Positions 20,525 to 32,388 are shown, numbered from the stretch's first letter. The stretch: DNA of 64,000 nucleotides from Cervus elaphus (GCF_910594005.1 NC_057819.1:130313669-130377668), one strand, 5' to 3'. A program made the numbers and translations. Notes: a model not told the origin generated them from the letters alone.

Positions 20525-20640
20525 AACTTATTTCCCTCCTCCTCCTCTCCTTCTTCCACCTCCTTCTCTGCTTTCTCTATCTTTTCTCTTCTCCCCTCTC
20601 TGTCCCCCACGTTGATGCAGCCCATCTTGCTACCTTTAGT
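20525..20640. repeat. polypyrimidine tract
   Basis: C/T-rich on the plus strand ('cctcctcctcctctcc', 'ttttctcttctcccc'), mirror-like and potentially triplex-forming. It encodes low-complexity E-rich frames on the other strand. Confidence 0.8.
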
Positions 20641-20664
20641 TCTCCATTTTCCCTTTCCATCCGT

Positions 20665-20812
20665 TGTTGTTCAGTTGCTCAGTCGTGTCTGACTCTTTGT
20701 GACTCCACAGACTGCAGCACGCCAGGCTTCCCTGTCCTTCACTATCTCCCAGAGTTTGCTCAAACTCACGTCCATTGAGTCAATGATGCCATCCAACCAT
20801 CTCATCCTTTCC
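20665..20812 (-). pseudogene. Bov-B LINE 3' fragment, antisense
   Basis: Antisense 3' terminus ('gttgttcagttgctcagtcg') to 'atgccatccaaccatctc', after which it breaks off. Confidence 0.92.
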
Positions 20813-20904
20813 ATCACAGCTGCTTGCTATTCCAGTATCTCCCTCTTCCAGTCTTTCCTTTCTTCTGCCTTTGCCATTAGCCCAATCAATCTCTGCTAAA
20901 AAAC

Positions 20905-21097
20905 TGTGTGTGAGCGACCCCATGGACTGTAGCCCGCCAGGCCCCTCTGTCCCTGGGATTTCCCAGGCAAGGATGCTGGAGTGGGCAGCCCTTTCCTCCT
21001 CCAGGGGGTCTTCCTGACCCAGGGATGGAACTCCAGTTTTCTGCAGCTGTCACACTGGCAGGCAGATTCTTCACCACTTGAGCCAAGTGCGAAGCCC
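20905..21097 (-). repeat. Bov-tA SINE, antisense
   Basis: Starts inside the body ('gagcgaccccatggactg'), complete to the antisense head ('cttcaccacttgagccaag'). Confidence 0.93.
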
Positions 21098-21269
21098 AAA
21101 AACTTTAGTATCTCTCTAACCCCTAGAATCCAAATCCCATCTTTGCTTCGTGTCATGCAAGATCCCCTAAACATGGCTGGCATGCCGACCTCCTCCTCCA
21201 GGCTCTCCGCATACTTGCCTGTCCTTCCACGAAGCCTTGACTCCTAGGTCTGGCTGCTGGGACTGTAAG

Positions 21270-22050
21270 AAGGCACACCCTTTGGCAAAGCAGATTGAAA
21301 ATCTTGGTGTGTTTTGACCAAGTTGTTTCACTTCCAGGAACTGATCTTAGGGAAATAATCAGACAGCTGCACAATGATATGTGCATAAGAAACTTCATTA
21401 CAGCAGAATTTGCAATTATAAAAAAATGAAAACAGTGTCAGTGTCCAATAATATCAATACAATAGAACATGAAGCAATCATTAAAGAATAATATAAACCT
21501 ATCCACTGACCAGGAAAGATAGTTCCAGAATATATCTATGTTTCTAAGTAAAAAAAAAAAAAAGAAGTGCTATGCAGGGATCTATAAGAATATACAATGA
21601 ATATACATTAATGTGTGATCTTATATATAATATTTATATACATAAAAACATAGAACAACTCTCTAAGGAAATACATGCACATATGTCTATATGTGCTTCC
21701 CAGGTGGCACAGTGGTAAAGAACCCGCCTGCCAATGTGGGAGACACAGGAGATGCAGGTTCAATCCCTGGGATGGGAAGACCACTTGGAGTAGGAAATGG
21801 CAACTCGCTCCAGTATTCTTGCCTGGAAAATTCCATGGCCAGAGGATTCTGGCGGGCTACAGTCCATGAAGTTGCGAAGAGTTGGACACAACTGAGTGAC
21901 CGAACACACACACGTCTGTGGGTACACATATATACTGACTTGAATTACGGTTAATGGTTTATGTTTTCCTTTCTCTTACCAACATTTTAAAAATGTTCTA
22001 CAATAACCATGGATCAACTATAAAGTAACGAGTAATTAAATTTACAATAT
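21270..22050 (+). repeat. old L1M 3' region split by Bov-tA
   Basis: AT-rich sense L1 sequence: 'aactgatcttagggaaataa', 'cagaatttgcaattataaaa', 'atgaagcaatcattaaagaa', 'tgtgtgatcttatatataat', then after the SINE 'aatgttctacaataaccatg'. No frame remains. Confidence 0.65.
21693..21905 (+). repeat. Bov-tA SINE nested in old L1
   Basis: Complete element. The head has the duplicated 'gagacacaggagatgcagg' variant. It ends 'gttggacacaactgagtgac'. Confidence 0.95.
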
Positions 22051-22189
22051 GTTCAGGTTGAGCAATTTAAAAATTCTTAAAAGGAAAATGTCCTCCACTC
22101 TTTTGTTACCTTGCCTTTGTTAATCTCATCATTGTGTCTTTAAGTCTTCAAGCCCATTTCCAGGTATGATTAAATTTCCTCTGCAAAGA

Positions 22190-22355
22190 AGGAGCAAAGG
22201 CTCTGGGGTCAGAGGTCCAAAGTTTGCATCCTCATTCTGCTCTCACTAAGCCGAGTTTCCTCCTTTATAACAGAGAAAGAGTTAGCAATATCCAACTCAC
22301 AGATGTGGGGTGATGATCAGATAATATATATGAAAAGCCTTTAGAGAAGAGCAAA
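22190..22355 (+). repeat. MIR SINE
   Basis: Sense MIR traces: 'ggctctggggtcagaggtcc', 'gccgagtttcctcctttat', 'gatgatcagataatatatat' and 'gaaaagcc'. Diverged. Confidence 0.6.
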
Positions 22356-24795
22356 GCATCACTCGGCGGTCAGAAGTGTGATTTATCGTCAGTGTGACTG
22401 AGGCCCTTGGGTCTTTCTCTGTGGATTAAATTGGCACCGGAATTGGAGGCTTTTCAGCTTCAGCCTTGAGCCCAGCATGGACACAGCCCAAGCTGCAGAT
22501 CACTGTGAGCTCTGGTCCCCAAGAATTAGCCGTGCGGGTGAAAAGGGGATAGGATTCCTCCCAAACCCTGCCGGCACTTTCTGTCCCTTCCAGGGTTTGC
22601 AAAGAGATCCTTAACTCTTAGAAGGCTCAGAGAAAACATCGTGTCCTGGACCAGCCTGTCTGGTACTCACACAGACTACTCAGGGCTGCCTGGAAATCTC
22701 TGACCTCATCCAGTCGTGTACTTGGACCCCGGGAGCCGGGGACCGTCGCTGCTGCTGGCTGTGTGGGTGATAAGGAGGCCTCCAGTTTCCATCAGAGCTC
22801 CAGCTGGGCTGCTCTGTTCTTCCCAGTTTAAAGTCTTCTCTGAACACAAGAGGGTTGGGTCTACTGTATGCTTATAAGTGACTCAAGACTCAAAACCACC
22901 TACTCAGGTCCCGAACTGTTTGAGTGGGAAGGAGAGTGTCTGGGAAGAAGGAAGAAGCCGCCAAGCTCTAACTCGATGCGGGCCTGGCGGATGGAATCAG
23001 CCCTCTCCATCTCAGCTGGCTCATTTGCCTCCAGAAGCGGCACCTGGGAGGATCCACTGGGAGGCTTGGAGGTGGACTGCGATCCAGGAGGCCTTGGAGG
23101 CACAGGGCAGTGGGGGGTGGGGTGGGGAATGCGTGTGCAAGAGCCGGAGCTCACTAGTCTTGGCTCCGATGGGATGATGCTGCTTGGCCAGCCTCACCGA
23201 ACCTGTCAACAAGCAGAGAGTGAGGTCAGCTGGGGGCTGGAGGCCTCATTAGCTATCACCAGAGCTCGCATCTCAACCCCTTGAATCATCCATGATGAAA
23301 CTCTTTATCAGCCCGGGAGGAGGCAGCCCTGGGGGATAAGACTCCTGTATAAGGCTTGATTTTGAGCGAGGCTACATCCGGATGGACCGGCCAGGATGAG
23401 TTATCCCCAGCACACACTCCAAGATAACCAAACAAGCTGACTTGCGGATGGGTGTTATTAAGCATCCCCCATCTGGGACCAGGGGAATGCCATGCCTCGC
23501 GGTTCCCCTCTCTGCTTCTGCGGCCAGGCTAACTTAACCCTCCGAGTCCCAGGCTGCAGAGTACGCCTCCCTCCTCCCCACGCTTCACTCTCAGGCTCAG
23601 GAGAGGTGGGAGGAAGCCACCAGCTGAGGGTTGAGACATGGCAACAGTTTTACTTCTGTGGAAAGATTGGAACTCATTATACCATAGGGAGTGATAACGC
23701 AGGAGGAGTTTTGTCAGAGATGTTCTGCTAAAAGGAAACAATTGGAATCCTCAAGTAACAAGCTGGAGAGATAGGAGAGGGGAGAATGTCTTGTACCTTC
23801 CTTGTCTTAAATGCTTCAAGGCCACCCCAGATTGCATGGGGATGGGGGAGGTTGGGCTCGCCAACCGTCTCAAGAGTGACGAAGAGGTACCGTCTGACGG
23901 TAGTGGCGATTCTGGGACTCAGAGTGATGAGGGAGGCAGGAATTTTTAGTACAGCCTTGAAAGAAAAATATCAGCCTGCCCCACCCCTGGGATGGGAACA
24001 GGGTAGGAGTCTAGAAAAACAAATAAAATCTGCTGTCTGAAAAAAACCAGGCATAAATTGTTACTTGCATAGCGAAGGAAAGAAAAAAGTGTCAGATACG
24101 CTTCCTATGCTTGTTTTCCATCTATTCATCCTGTGCCCTTTATCTAAGTGTTTCTAGAAGAGTCCTAAAGGGGGCGGTTGGGTGAAGGCCAGCTGGGGGG
24201 TCCTGAGGCAACACTCTCAGGTCGGCACGCCCACCCCGGGAGACCCCTGGGTGGGGACCTAGCTCTTCTCGGTCAGTGCCCAGATTTTCCCCCAAATCAC
24301 CCAGGAACACAACACTAGCCAGAAAAATAAGAGAAAAGTGCGCTGTGCTGTTTTTCTATTTGCCTCCTGTTTCATGCCTCAAAAGGAAATTCAGTTGTCA
24401 TTAAAGTAATTCAATTTGCAGCCCCGGGGAGGTTTGAATTATTCTCCTTTTAGTTTTAAGTTTGCGTTCTCTTATTTTATTTTATTTTTTCCAACGTTAC
24501 CTAAGATGGCTGAAAGTGGTTCCATGCTCCGGGATTTTCAACCTTGATGCTGCCATGAGCCCTCCGAGCTGGTGTCTGCTCTGTTGCTTTGGGGCTGAAA
24601 TTAACTAGAAAGGGACTGTACACTCATGAGGTTGTTGTATTGTTAGGATGATCGTGAGGCAGGCCAGGCACCTCAAGGGTGTGTTCATTTATTTCAGGGT
24701 TGCTGGACATCGGGGCTGGCATGGAGCACCCCGGGTGGGTGGCGGAGGCGGTTGATCTTTGCTTGGACTCCGAGAGCACAAAGTGACAAGAAGTA
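22356..24795. other. long unique stretch with GATA-motif cluster
   Basis: 2.4 kb without recognised repeats or exons. A cluster of GATA-type motifs lies at 23305-23427: TTATCA 23305-23310, GGATAA near 23334, TTATCC 23401 and AGATAA 23422-23427. A G-run cluster is at 23105-23127. An A/T-rich segment at about 24330-24480 with repeated homeodomain-type cores ('cattaaagtaattcaat') looks like conserved non-coding DNA. The frames present (22868-23284 and others) are unsupported. Confidence 0.5.
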
Positions 24796-25000
24796 GTTTG
24801 TAGTCGCTCAGTCGTGTCCGACTCTGCAACCCCGTGGATCATGGCCCGCCAGGCTTCTCTGTCCATGGAATTTCCCAGGCAGGAATACTGGAGTGGGTTG
24901 CCATTTCCTCCTTCAGGGGATCTTCCTAATCCAGGGGTTGAACCCGCATCTCCACATCTCCTGCATTTCAAGCAGGTTCTTTACTGCTGAGTCAGAAGTA
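24796..25000 (-). repeat. Bov-tA SINE, antisense, with target-site duplication
   Basis: Complete antisense element flanked by the 8-bp direct repeat AGAAGTAG at 24789-24796 and 24994-25001, the expected insertion scar. Confidence 0.95.
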
Positions 25001-25774
25001 GAGGAATGTATAATAAGTCCTCTGACCCCTTCCTCACGGGGACAAGTCAGGAACTCTGGGGAGTGTGGTCCCTGGGAGAGGTCTCCTAAATTGTTCTGAG
25101 TGCCTTGAGCGGATGAGACAGTGTGAGGACTGAGGCACGGCCAGGGAGCCGGGGAGTGAGTTTGCTGTGAAGGTTCAGAGAAGAGAGCTTTGCAACCTGG
25201 ATGTTGGCTAAACATCCTGTGTTTTGTCTTCCTTTCGGGTTTCTCTTCTCAGTCTCTCTGCCTCTCCATCTCTGTTTCTGCCTCTTTTGCACTGAAACTC
25301 CAGCCTCTCGGTTGGGCTGGAGGGAACCAAGGGGGCAGATGGCAGCCCACATTCGGGCCTGAGCCCTGCAGGAGGAGCAGTAGCTCACAGCGGGGCTGAC
25401 GGGACTGCGGGTGTGGGAGTCGGAGGGAGCGATGGCGGGGAAAGGGGCAGCTCGGCGGAGACGGCCGGCCGCTCAGCCCTCCCTTCCCGCCTGGAGAGCG
25501 GGCCTCCAGTTTTGAGGCTTTGGGGACTCCGTTTTGTTTGAATAAGAGAAGCTGTTTCCCTTACATCTTTCCAAAGATAAATAAATATAAGGCTGTCGTA
25601 TCGTCTTACAGATGCTCCTACCAGCACACGAAGGTTCGGAACTCGGGACATGTTTTACAAAATCCAAAGACGCAGAGGTGGAGTGTGGGATGCAAGGGAG
25701 GATTTTAGAGACAGAGAAGGCCAACGAGCTGGTTCATTTATGCCTTGGATTATTCCCACTGTAACAAGAACACG
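25001..25774. other. unique, partly GC-rich sequence
   Basis: No repeat or exon recognised. Some CpGs cluster near 25400-25480. Confidence 0.5.
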
Positions 25775-26150
25775 GAACCATCACCACCTTCATCCTCGTT
25801 AGACCACCATGAGCACCATGATCACTAGCACCATCACCATCACTGCCGCCATCACTGTTACCATGACAACCACCATCCTCACCACTATCACTATTATAAT
25901 CACCATCACCATCACTGGGGCCGCTATCACTGTTACCATGACAACCACCATCAACTCATCATCACCTCCAGCACCACCATCACCACCACCAAGGCCACCA
26001 TCCTCACCACTATCACTATTATAATCACCATCAGCTCATCACCACCACAATCACCACCAGCATTATCACCACCATCATCACCACCGTCCACCGTCACCAA
26101 CCTGACCACCACCCCACCATCACCGCCGCTGACACTCCGTCTCCACCCAC
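25775..26150. repeat. CAY-type trinucleotide array with higher-order unit
   Basis: About 350 bp of degenerate CAC/ATC/CAT triplets. Inside it a 39-bp segment is repeated exactly (25870-25908 and 25995-26033, offset 125 bp), and a second pair ('atcactgttaccatgacaac') occurs near 25851 and 25926. The array therefore also grew by segment duplication, not only by triplet slippage. Its T/I/P/S-only frames are artefacts. Confidence 0.92.
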
Positions 26151-26369
26151 CTCGTCCACCCCGATTGCCACTAGCAAGTAGCTCCTAAGAGCATCAGAGT
26201 TAAGGACTGCCAACCTCGGCCAAAATGACGCAGGCAGATTGTTTAACTGATTTAGATGGGGGCCCCTGAGCCTGTAGATGGCTCAGATGATGGGACTAAG
26301 CATGTAAATTATAGCGGCAGTCCCGAAGCTACTGGCAGCTGCAGCCACTTGATGGGAAGTTTCTGACCC

Positions 26370-26495
26370 TGAAGCCAGAAGGCTCAGGTTCTGCCTGTTA
26401 CCAACTGAGTGACCTTGAGCAAGACACTTGTCTTTGGGGCCTCCGTGTCTTAGATATAAGATGGGGATAATCAATACCTATGGCTTTATAGAGTT
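26370..26495 (+). repeat. MIR SINE
   Basis: Clear sense MIR core: 'accaactgagtgaccttgag', 'caagacactt', then 'taagatggggataatcaata'. Confidence 0.85.
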
Positions 26496-26543
26496 CAAAA
26501 GGGAAAACACAAGTAAACCATTTTCTACATTATCTGACTTATT

Positions 26544-26898
26544 GTTGTTCAGTCGCTCAGTCGTGTCCCACTCTTTGCGACCCCATGGACTGCAGCACGC
26601 CAGGCTCCTCTGTCCTCCACTATCTCCACGAGTTTGCTCAGACTCATGTCCATCGAGTTGGTGATGCCATCCAACCACCTCATCCTCTGTCGTCCCCTTC
26701 TCCTCCCACCTTCAGTGTTTCCCAGCATCAGGGTCTTTTCCAATGAGTCAGTTCTTTGCATCAGATGGCCAAAGTATCAGAGCTTCAGCTTCCGCATCAG
26801 TCCTTCCCATGAACATTCAGGACTGATTTCCTTTAGGATGGACTGGCTGGATCTCCTTGCAGTTTAAGGGACTCTCAGGCGTCTTCTCCAGCACCATA
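26544..26898 (-). pseudogene. Bov-B LINE 3' fragment, antisense
   Basis: Antisense 3' end through the EKTLMLGNTEGGRRRG block (minus frame 26549-26761) to 'ggactctcaggcgtcttctc'. 5'-truncated. Confidence 0.94.
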
Positions 26899-27840
26899 GA
26901 ACACCCTCCCATTTCTCAAAGAGGACAGAGTGAATCCCAGGCTTCAGGCACCCAACACACAGAAGATGAATGAGAATCGCAGCAGGGGCATGGAGTGGGG
27001 GTGTGTGTGTGGGGTGCCCGATCCTGCAGAGCATGAGGTCAGGCTGCCAGCGAGGACTAATGAGAAGGTTTGGCCCAAATTCTGGAGTCTTCCAGGAGGG
27101 CTCCCTGGGCGAGGAGGCGGGGGAGGCAGTGGCTTCCTGAAACAGCCTGCCAACCCGGTGCTGCAGCTGCTCACTGGAGCACTGGCCCGCGAGCTGTTTG
27201 TTTTGGCCCGATGCGCCACACGGGAACAGTAGTAGGATGGCGTGGGGGGTGGGGGGCGGCAGGGACGGGGCAGGGGCGCCCCGTGCAGTTTCCACAGAGA
27301 GAAGAGTTCTCTTTCCAGGTCGTGTCGGGCCTCGGGCTGCCTGGAGGAGTCGGCTGGGACTGGGGTTTGAGCTGCCGGCCGGGGGGACAGGCACGATGCT
27401 GGGGCTGAATGTGGACAGCTGTGTGGCCAGTGCAGAGGTGGGCGACAGGCCGGATGGAGTAAAGCAAGCATCCATGGGGAGCCAGATGCTGGCTTTTTGT
27501 GTTTGGGTTTTTTTTTTTTTTTTGGTCTGTCTCCATTTGGATTGAGTTTTCATGGGATGGTGAAGGGCTTGTGGCTGGTGGGCACGTGGGTGCTCTTGGC
27601 CCAGAGAGGAGATGACCTTGAATGAGGGAGGAGGAACAATATGGCCAGGAGATGGCCCTGGGAAACGCAGAGGATCCAACAGGCGCTTCCAGATGTCACT
27701 CTTACGGAGGCAGGCTGGGACCTGGGACCCTTTAGCTGCAACGCTTGCACCTGGACAAATGTCTCCTCCAGCAACAAAATGCAAAGAAACTACTAGGGAC
27801 TAAAAATAACTGCGTGCACGTGCGTTTGTGGCAGATTCTG
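26899..27840. other. GC-rich unique stretch with G-quadruplex-like run
   Basis: High GC with few CpGs. Four or more G-runs lie at 27244-27276, and a 15-16-bp T tract near 27508. The longest frame of the whole window (minus strand, 26864-27784) crosses this region, but it begins in a non-ATG codon, includes a poly-K stretch from the T tract and runs into Bov-B. I read it as non-coding. Confidence 0.55.
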
Positions 27841-27950
27841 AATGATAACCCACTCCAGTGTTCTTGCCCGGAAAATTCCAGGGACAGGGGAGGCTGGCGG
27901 GCTACAGTCCATGGGGTCGCAAAGAGTCGGACACAACCGAGTGACTAAAC
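27841..27950 (+). repeat. Bov-A monomer (headless)
   Basis: Only the Bov-A part, from 'aacccactccagtgttcttg' to 'ggacacaaccgagtgacta'. Confidence 0.92.
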
Positions 27951-29012
27951 CACCACAACCATCATAGCATAACAAGATACAAAAAGACCAGAAAGTCCAA
28001 CTGCCACTTCTGAAGAGCTAGAGCAAAATCAGGGTCCTGTGCATGCCCACTGCACATAACACCATGAAATCGGTGGACAAACCACCTAAGCTCCTCCTCC
28101 AGCCTGACCCCTGGACACACCCCTACCCACTCCCCCGTAAAGGGAACCGACTCCCCCCACCATCTCTGGAAACAAGCAAGAGGACGAGTTGTTTCTTTTC
28201 TCTCCCTCCTGCAGCAGCAGGGGCCCCCGAAAAGCCTTGCCTGAATTTCTTGTCTGGCTTCTGCTCAATGTCTACGGGTTAGGAAAGGCTGAGAACCCTG
28301 GTTGGGAACATAACCACTTTTAACTTTGTTTGCAATAATAAAGTAAGATATCTTGAGTGCCTGTGTGCACTTTGCATATTTTACAACATGATTACATACA
28401 TAATCTCACTCTGTCTTTTAAAAATCAATTTAAAAAATAACTTTAGGGATGATGACCCTAAAGCTTGTGATGTTCAGATAAGATGGATCATGCAGATAAA
28501 ATGACCAAGAGAGAAAATTTGCACAAAGACCTCTCTTCCTCTAAGCCTGGCATCTTAGTAGCACTGTTATGCTGTACCAGGGGCTGATCATCACTTTCTA
28601 GCCAGTTTTACAGTGCATCCCAAGGGCCAGGCAGGGATGAGACCAGTGAAGGGTGGCAGACACTGCGTATAATCCTATGAAGGGGAGAAACTGGGGTGAA
28701 ACCAAAGGAAGGCTTGATGACTTCCACTCCAGATCCTGGGAATATTCTCCAGTATCTCGGAGAAACAGCATCTCTTTGAGTCCATCTTGATCTGCGGGAA
28801 GAATCTGATTTCTTTCGGTGTTCCTGGGCCAGACGGAAGAGAGGGCTAAGCCAGGCAGCAGAAGACAACCTGTTGCCTCCAGTTCCTTGAGGGGAGTTGC
28901 TGAAGCTGGCTGGGATCTCACGCATGGGGAACAGCTCTGAGATGCCAGACTCTTGCCCTTGGGCAGAGCTGACTAAGGAAGCCCCAGATTGTGTCTGCCC
29001 CAAACAGCAGAC
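27951..29012. other. unique stretch
   Basis: No exon or recent repeat. A weak antisense MIR trace may lie at 28355-28415 ('cactttgcatattttacaac', 'acataatctcac'). Confidence 0.5.
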
Positions 29013-29345
29013 TAGGGCTTCGCTGGTAGCTCAGGGGTTAAGAATCCACCTGCCAACGCAGGAGATAGCAGGTTCGATCCCTGACCCAGGAAGATCCCCA
29101 ATCTCTGATCTGGGAAGATCCCACAAGCCTCACAGCAACTAAGCCTGTGTACCACAACTACTGAGCTAGTGCTCTGAGCCCTTGAGCTAAAATTACCGAG
29201 CCCGTGTGCCCCAACTGCTGAAGCCCGTGTGCCCAAGAGCCTGTGCTCTGCAACAAGAGCCGCCTCCACTCACTTCAATGAGAGAAAACCCCACGCAGCA
29301 GTGAAGACCTAGCCCAGCCGAATATAAATAAATAAATGAAATTTT
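29013..29345 (+). repeat. CHR-1-type long tRNA SINE
   Basis: Head 'gcttcgctggtagctcagg', B box 'ggttcgatccc', a partial duplication of the 'gggaagatccca' segment, then the long CHR body ('caactactgagctagtgctc', 'tctgcaacaagagccgcc') and an A/T-rich (AAAT)n tail at about 29320-29340. Confidence 0.87.
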
Positions 29346-30057
29346 TTGAAAAAGAAAAGAACTTCCTGGTCCTGGTCCTTTGGTGATGTACCTTGTGGTC
29401 CCTCCGGGGGAAATCCACATCCAGGAAGGACTTTTCAACTTTGCTTTCTCGGAAGAATTCAAAACAGCTGGGAGGGGAAGCAGCCGTGTTGGGGGTTGTT
29501 GATGGAGGGGGGGCACTGAGAATGAGTGAGGGTGGGGGTGGAGTGAAGATCGGCTGCCGCAACATGCAAGGAGACCCCCAGCTGAGTCTGCAGCCTCCTC
29601 ACTTCCGGTCACCACGGTGGGTCTCTTCGGCCTGCCCAGCCACCGGCTGCTCCCTGCAGAAAGGCTGGCCGCCCTCCCCTCCTCTGACTTTCAGGCTTTA
29701 GCCCAGAGCCTGACCCCAGCCTGCCACACGGCTGACATCTCCCCCCACCGCACCCCCGCTCCTTCCTCTGGTCTCTCTCTCTGTCTCAGAGAGGGGGTTT
29801 CAACACTAAGAGGTTAACACACCCTTGGCAAGTGCTGAGAAGAGGGAAATGTGTTTGACACATGCTCACCCCAAGAGCAGGGAGGGCTCCCAGCAGGATA
29901 CAATTAATGACCAAGGGGGAGGCGGGGATTGCAACAATATGGGGTTTATTTTTTCCCTCCCCATATCCCCCTGTTCCTGGACTTTGGCAACATTTCATGA
30001 TGAAAAGAAGAGCATCCCAACCTTCTGTAAATAAATAACTGGGGTTCATTGGTTTCA
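29346..30057. other. unique stretch with G-rich patch
   Basis: G-rich near 29505-29545. The stretch 29895-29965 ('atacaattaatgacc', 'gcaacaatatgggg') looks like conserved non-coding DNA. No exon recognised. Confidence 0.45.
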
Positions 30058-30263
30058 GGGCTTCCCTGGTGGCTCAGTGGTAAAGAATCCGCCTGTGATG
30101 CAGGAGATGAGGATTCAATCCCTGGGTGGGGAAGATCCCCTGGAGAAGGGAATGGCAACCCACTCCAGTATTCTTGCCTGGAGAATCTCTCGGACAGGGG
30201 AGCCTGGTGAGCTGCAGTCCATGGGGTCACAAAGAGTCAGACAGGACTGAACCGACTGAGCAC
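30058..30263 (+). repeat. Bov-tA SINE, near-consensus
   Basis: Head and body are close to the family consensus, with intact A-box ('tggctcagtgg') and near-intact B-box. Probably one of the youngest copies here. Confidence 0.96.
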
Positions 30264-31710
30264 AGCCATGGAGATCCAAGGATTTGAGAGGAAAATGGGC
30301 TTCTAAGTGGGAAACCAGCGGAAGGGCACTGGGAAAGGTCCCTCAGGTTTAATTTTTTGAGCCCCCTGGCTACTTTATAAAAAGACAGAGAGAAGTGAAG
30401 CAGGATCATTAAAGTTATCAGAAACTGTTTAAAGTTGGGCTAAGTAATCCACCGGCATCTAAAGCTTGACAGGAAGCCAGCATCCAAAATGGGAACAGGA
30501 CTTTCTGTTTCACATCTTAATAGGTAAGTTTGGTTCCTGGGCATCGTAAGACCACGGAAAGTCAAAATCCTACTCCTTTGGGGAAAATCACAAAAGGCTT
30601 TCTTAAGCCATAAGGTCATGATGAGTTATTGCTCCCATGGGTCAGGCTTGTATATCCTACCAGCTGTTAAAGAAGCTGCATGTAGATAGAAAAAAATCCA
30701 GGAATCCCTAGTTCTTTTTTTCCCCCAGTATCCTTTAGGAAAGAAAAAATAAAGGAAATAAAAGAAGAAAATGAAATGGGGTCATAGCATGTTCAAGGGA
30801 AATCAAATTCAGGATGATCAGAAGAACTCTGAATTTGTGGACAAGTTGGAAGAAATTTTAGGGACATCTGTTTTTAGAGGCATGAGTTAAGCCAGGGACC
30901 TTGCTTGATAGCTGTTTGTTCCCGTCAGCACCTGTGAGACCCCCTTGTGCTTCTCGACCACCTTGGGAGGATAAGTAAGGCAGACTTTTCAAATCTCGAT
31001 TTCATCAGGAAAAGGGACAAGCAAAACCCCGAGAGAATGAAAATGACTTGAACAAGAACCGTGGCTTCCAGCCCGTAGGGTTGAGACTAGAGGCCGGTCT
31101 GGTTTTGCTCGTTTGCTGTCCTCCCGTGCAGTTCTTTTCCCTCAGCCGTGATGCTCTGGAGTAGAGAGATGACCTACTCGATTTTATGAAGATAAAGTGA
31201 GGAGTGCCTAATGAAGCCAAGCCAGGAAGGTCTTGGGGTCCCAGTCCTTCCCCTTCACTGCCCTCCTCTCTCCTCCTCTCGGGGCAGGTGTCCCTGAAAG
31301 CTAGGTGTATCAGGTGCCCAGCTGTGCGCTTAGCACTCAGCATGATGCACGCTGCACACGTAGACGACCTTGGGGAGAAGGAGACAGGGGCCTTGGACAT
31401 TGCTCTCCCATCCCTCTTCTTCACTGTCCTGCGGGATGTCCACTCAACTCTTGGAAGCATGCTTCCTTCGTTTGTTTTACCAGGATCTTTCTAGGTACAA
31501 TGCAGAAGCTAAGTTTGGGTCATCAGGGTGTGCACTCTGAGAGCTTGGGCCAAGGCAACTACCTCCAAGTCAAAAACACAGGAAATTTCACAGACCCCAT
31601 TGGCACTGGGAGGACCAGTGGCGGGTGGGAAGGCACATTTGGAAGTGCCCCAAGTCAGGCCTGACATTGGGAGTTGCAACGTGACTATTGACCCGTGCCA
31701 AGTGCTTCTG
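30264..31710. other. unique stretch
   Basis: 1.4 kb without recognised repeats. An A/G-rich patch lies at 30720-30780. Overlapping frames at 31005-31664 on both strands have no family signature. Confidence 0.5.
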
Positions 31711-32388
31711 AGTTGTTGTTCAGTTGCTAAGTTGTGTCTGACTCTTTGTGACCCAATGGACGGCAGCACACAGGGCCCCCCTGTCCTTCACCATCTCCCG
31801 GAGATGCTCAAACTCATGTCCACTGAGTCAGTGATGCCATCCAACCATCTCACCCTCTGTCATCCCCTTCTCCTCCCGCCTTCAATCTTTCCCAGCATCA
31901 GGGTCTTCTCAAATGAGTCAGCTCTTCACATCAGGTGGCCAAAGTATTGGAGGTTCAGCTTCAGCATCAGTCCTTCCAGCGAATATTCAGGACTGATTTC
32001 CTTTAGGATGGACTGGTTGGATCTCCTTGCAGTCCAAGGGACTCACAAGAGTCTTCTCCAGCACCACAGTTCAAAAGCATCAATCTTCAGCACCTAACCT
32101 TCCTTTGGAGAAGGAAATGGCAACCCACTCCAGTGTTCTTGCCTGGAGAATCCCAGGGACGGTGAAGCCTGGTGGGCTGCCATCTATGGGGTCGCACAGA
32201 GTCAGACACGACTGAAGCGACTTAGCAGCAGCAGCAGCAACCTTCTTAATGGTCCAACTCGAACATCTGCACATGACTACTGGAAAATCTACAGCTTTGA
32301 CTATGTGGACCTTTGTCCACAAAGTGGTGTCTCTGCTTTTTAATGCCCTGTCTAGGTTTGTCATAGCTTTTCTTCCAAGGAGTCCCTG
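31711..32388 (-). pseudogene. Bov-B LINE 3' fragment, antisense, with nested Bov-A
   Basis: One of the longest Bov-B pieces here, in antisense: 3' terminus, RRRRGRQ-type block, KLWCW region, then after the nested SINE 'catgactactggaaaatcta' and 'aagtggtgtctctgcttttt', ending 'cttttcttccaaggagtcc'. It is split at 32103-32240 by a plus-strand Bov-A. Confidence 0.94.
32103..32240 (+). repeat. Bov-A unit nested in Bov-B
   Basis: A half Bov-A2 element: 'ggagaaggaaatggcaaccc' to 'gacacgactgaagcgactta', ending in the (AGC)n tail typical of Bov-A2. It is inserted in opposite orientation to the Bov-B. Confidence 0.94.

Noticed and set aside
25809..26024. Thr/Ile-rich 71-codon frame
   Set aside because: It is a translation of the CAY triplet array.
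25800..26130. Regularly repeating array that could be mistaken for a CRISPR
   Set aside because: It is a degenerate trinucleotide repeat in a mammalian genome, with no direct-repeat/spacer architecture.
26864..27784. 306-codon minus-strand frame, the longest in the window
   Set aside because: The first codon is not ATG, it includes a poly-Lys stretch from a T tract, it is P/S-rich from GC-rich DNA, and its C-terminus is Bov-B sequence (WCWRRRLRVP).
30058..30140. tRNA-like A and B boxes, repeated in every Bov-tA and CHR copy
   Set aside because: They are the tRNA-derived heads of SINEs; they lack a foldable cloverleaf and are not tRNA genes.
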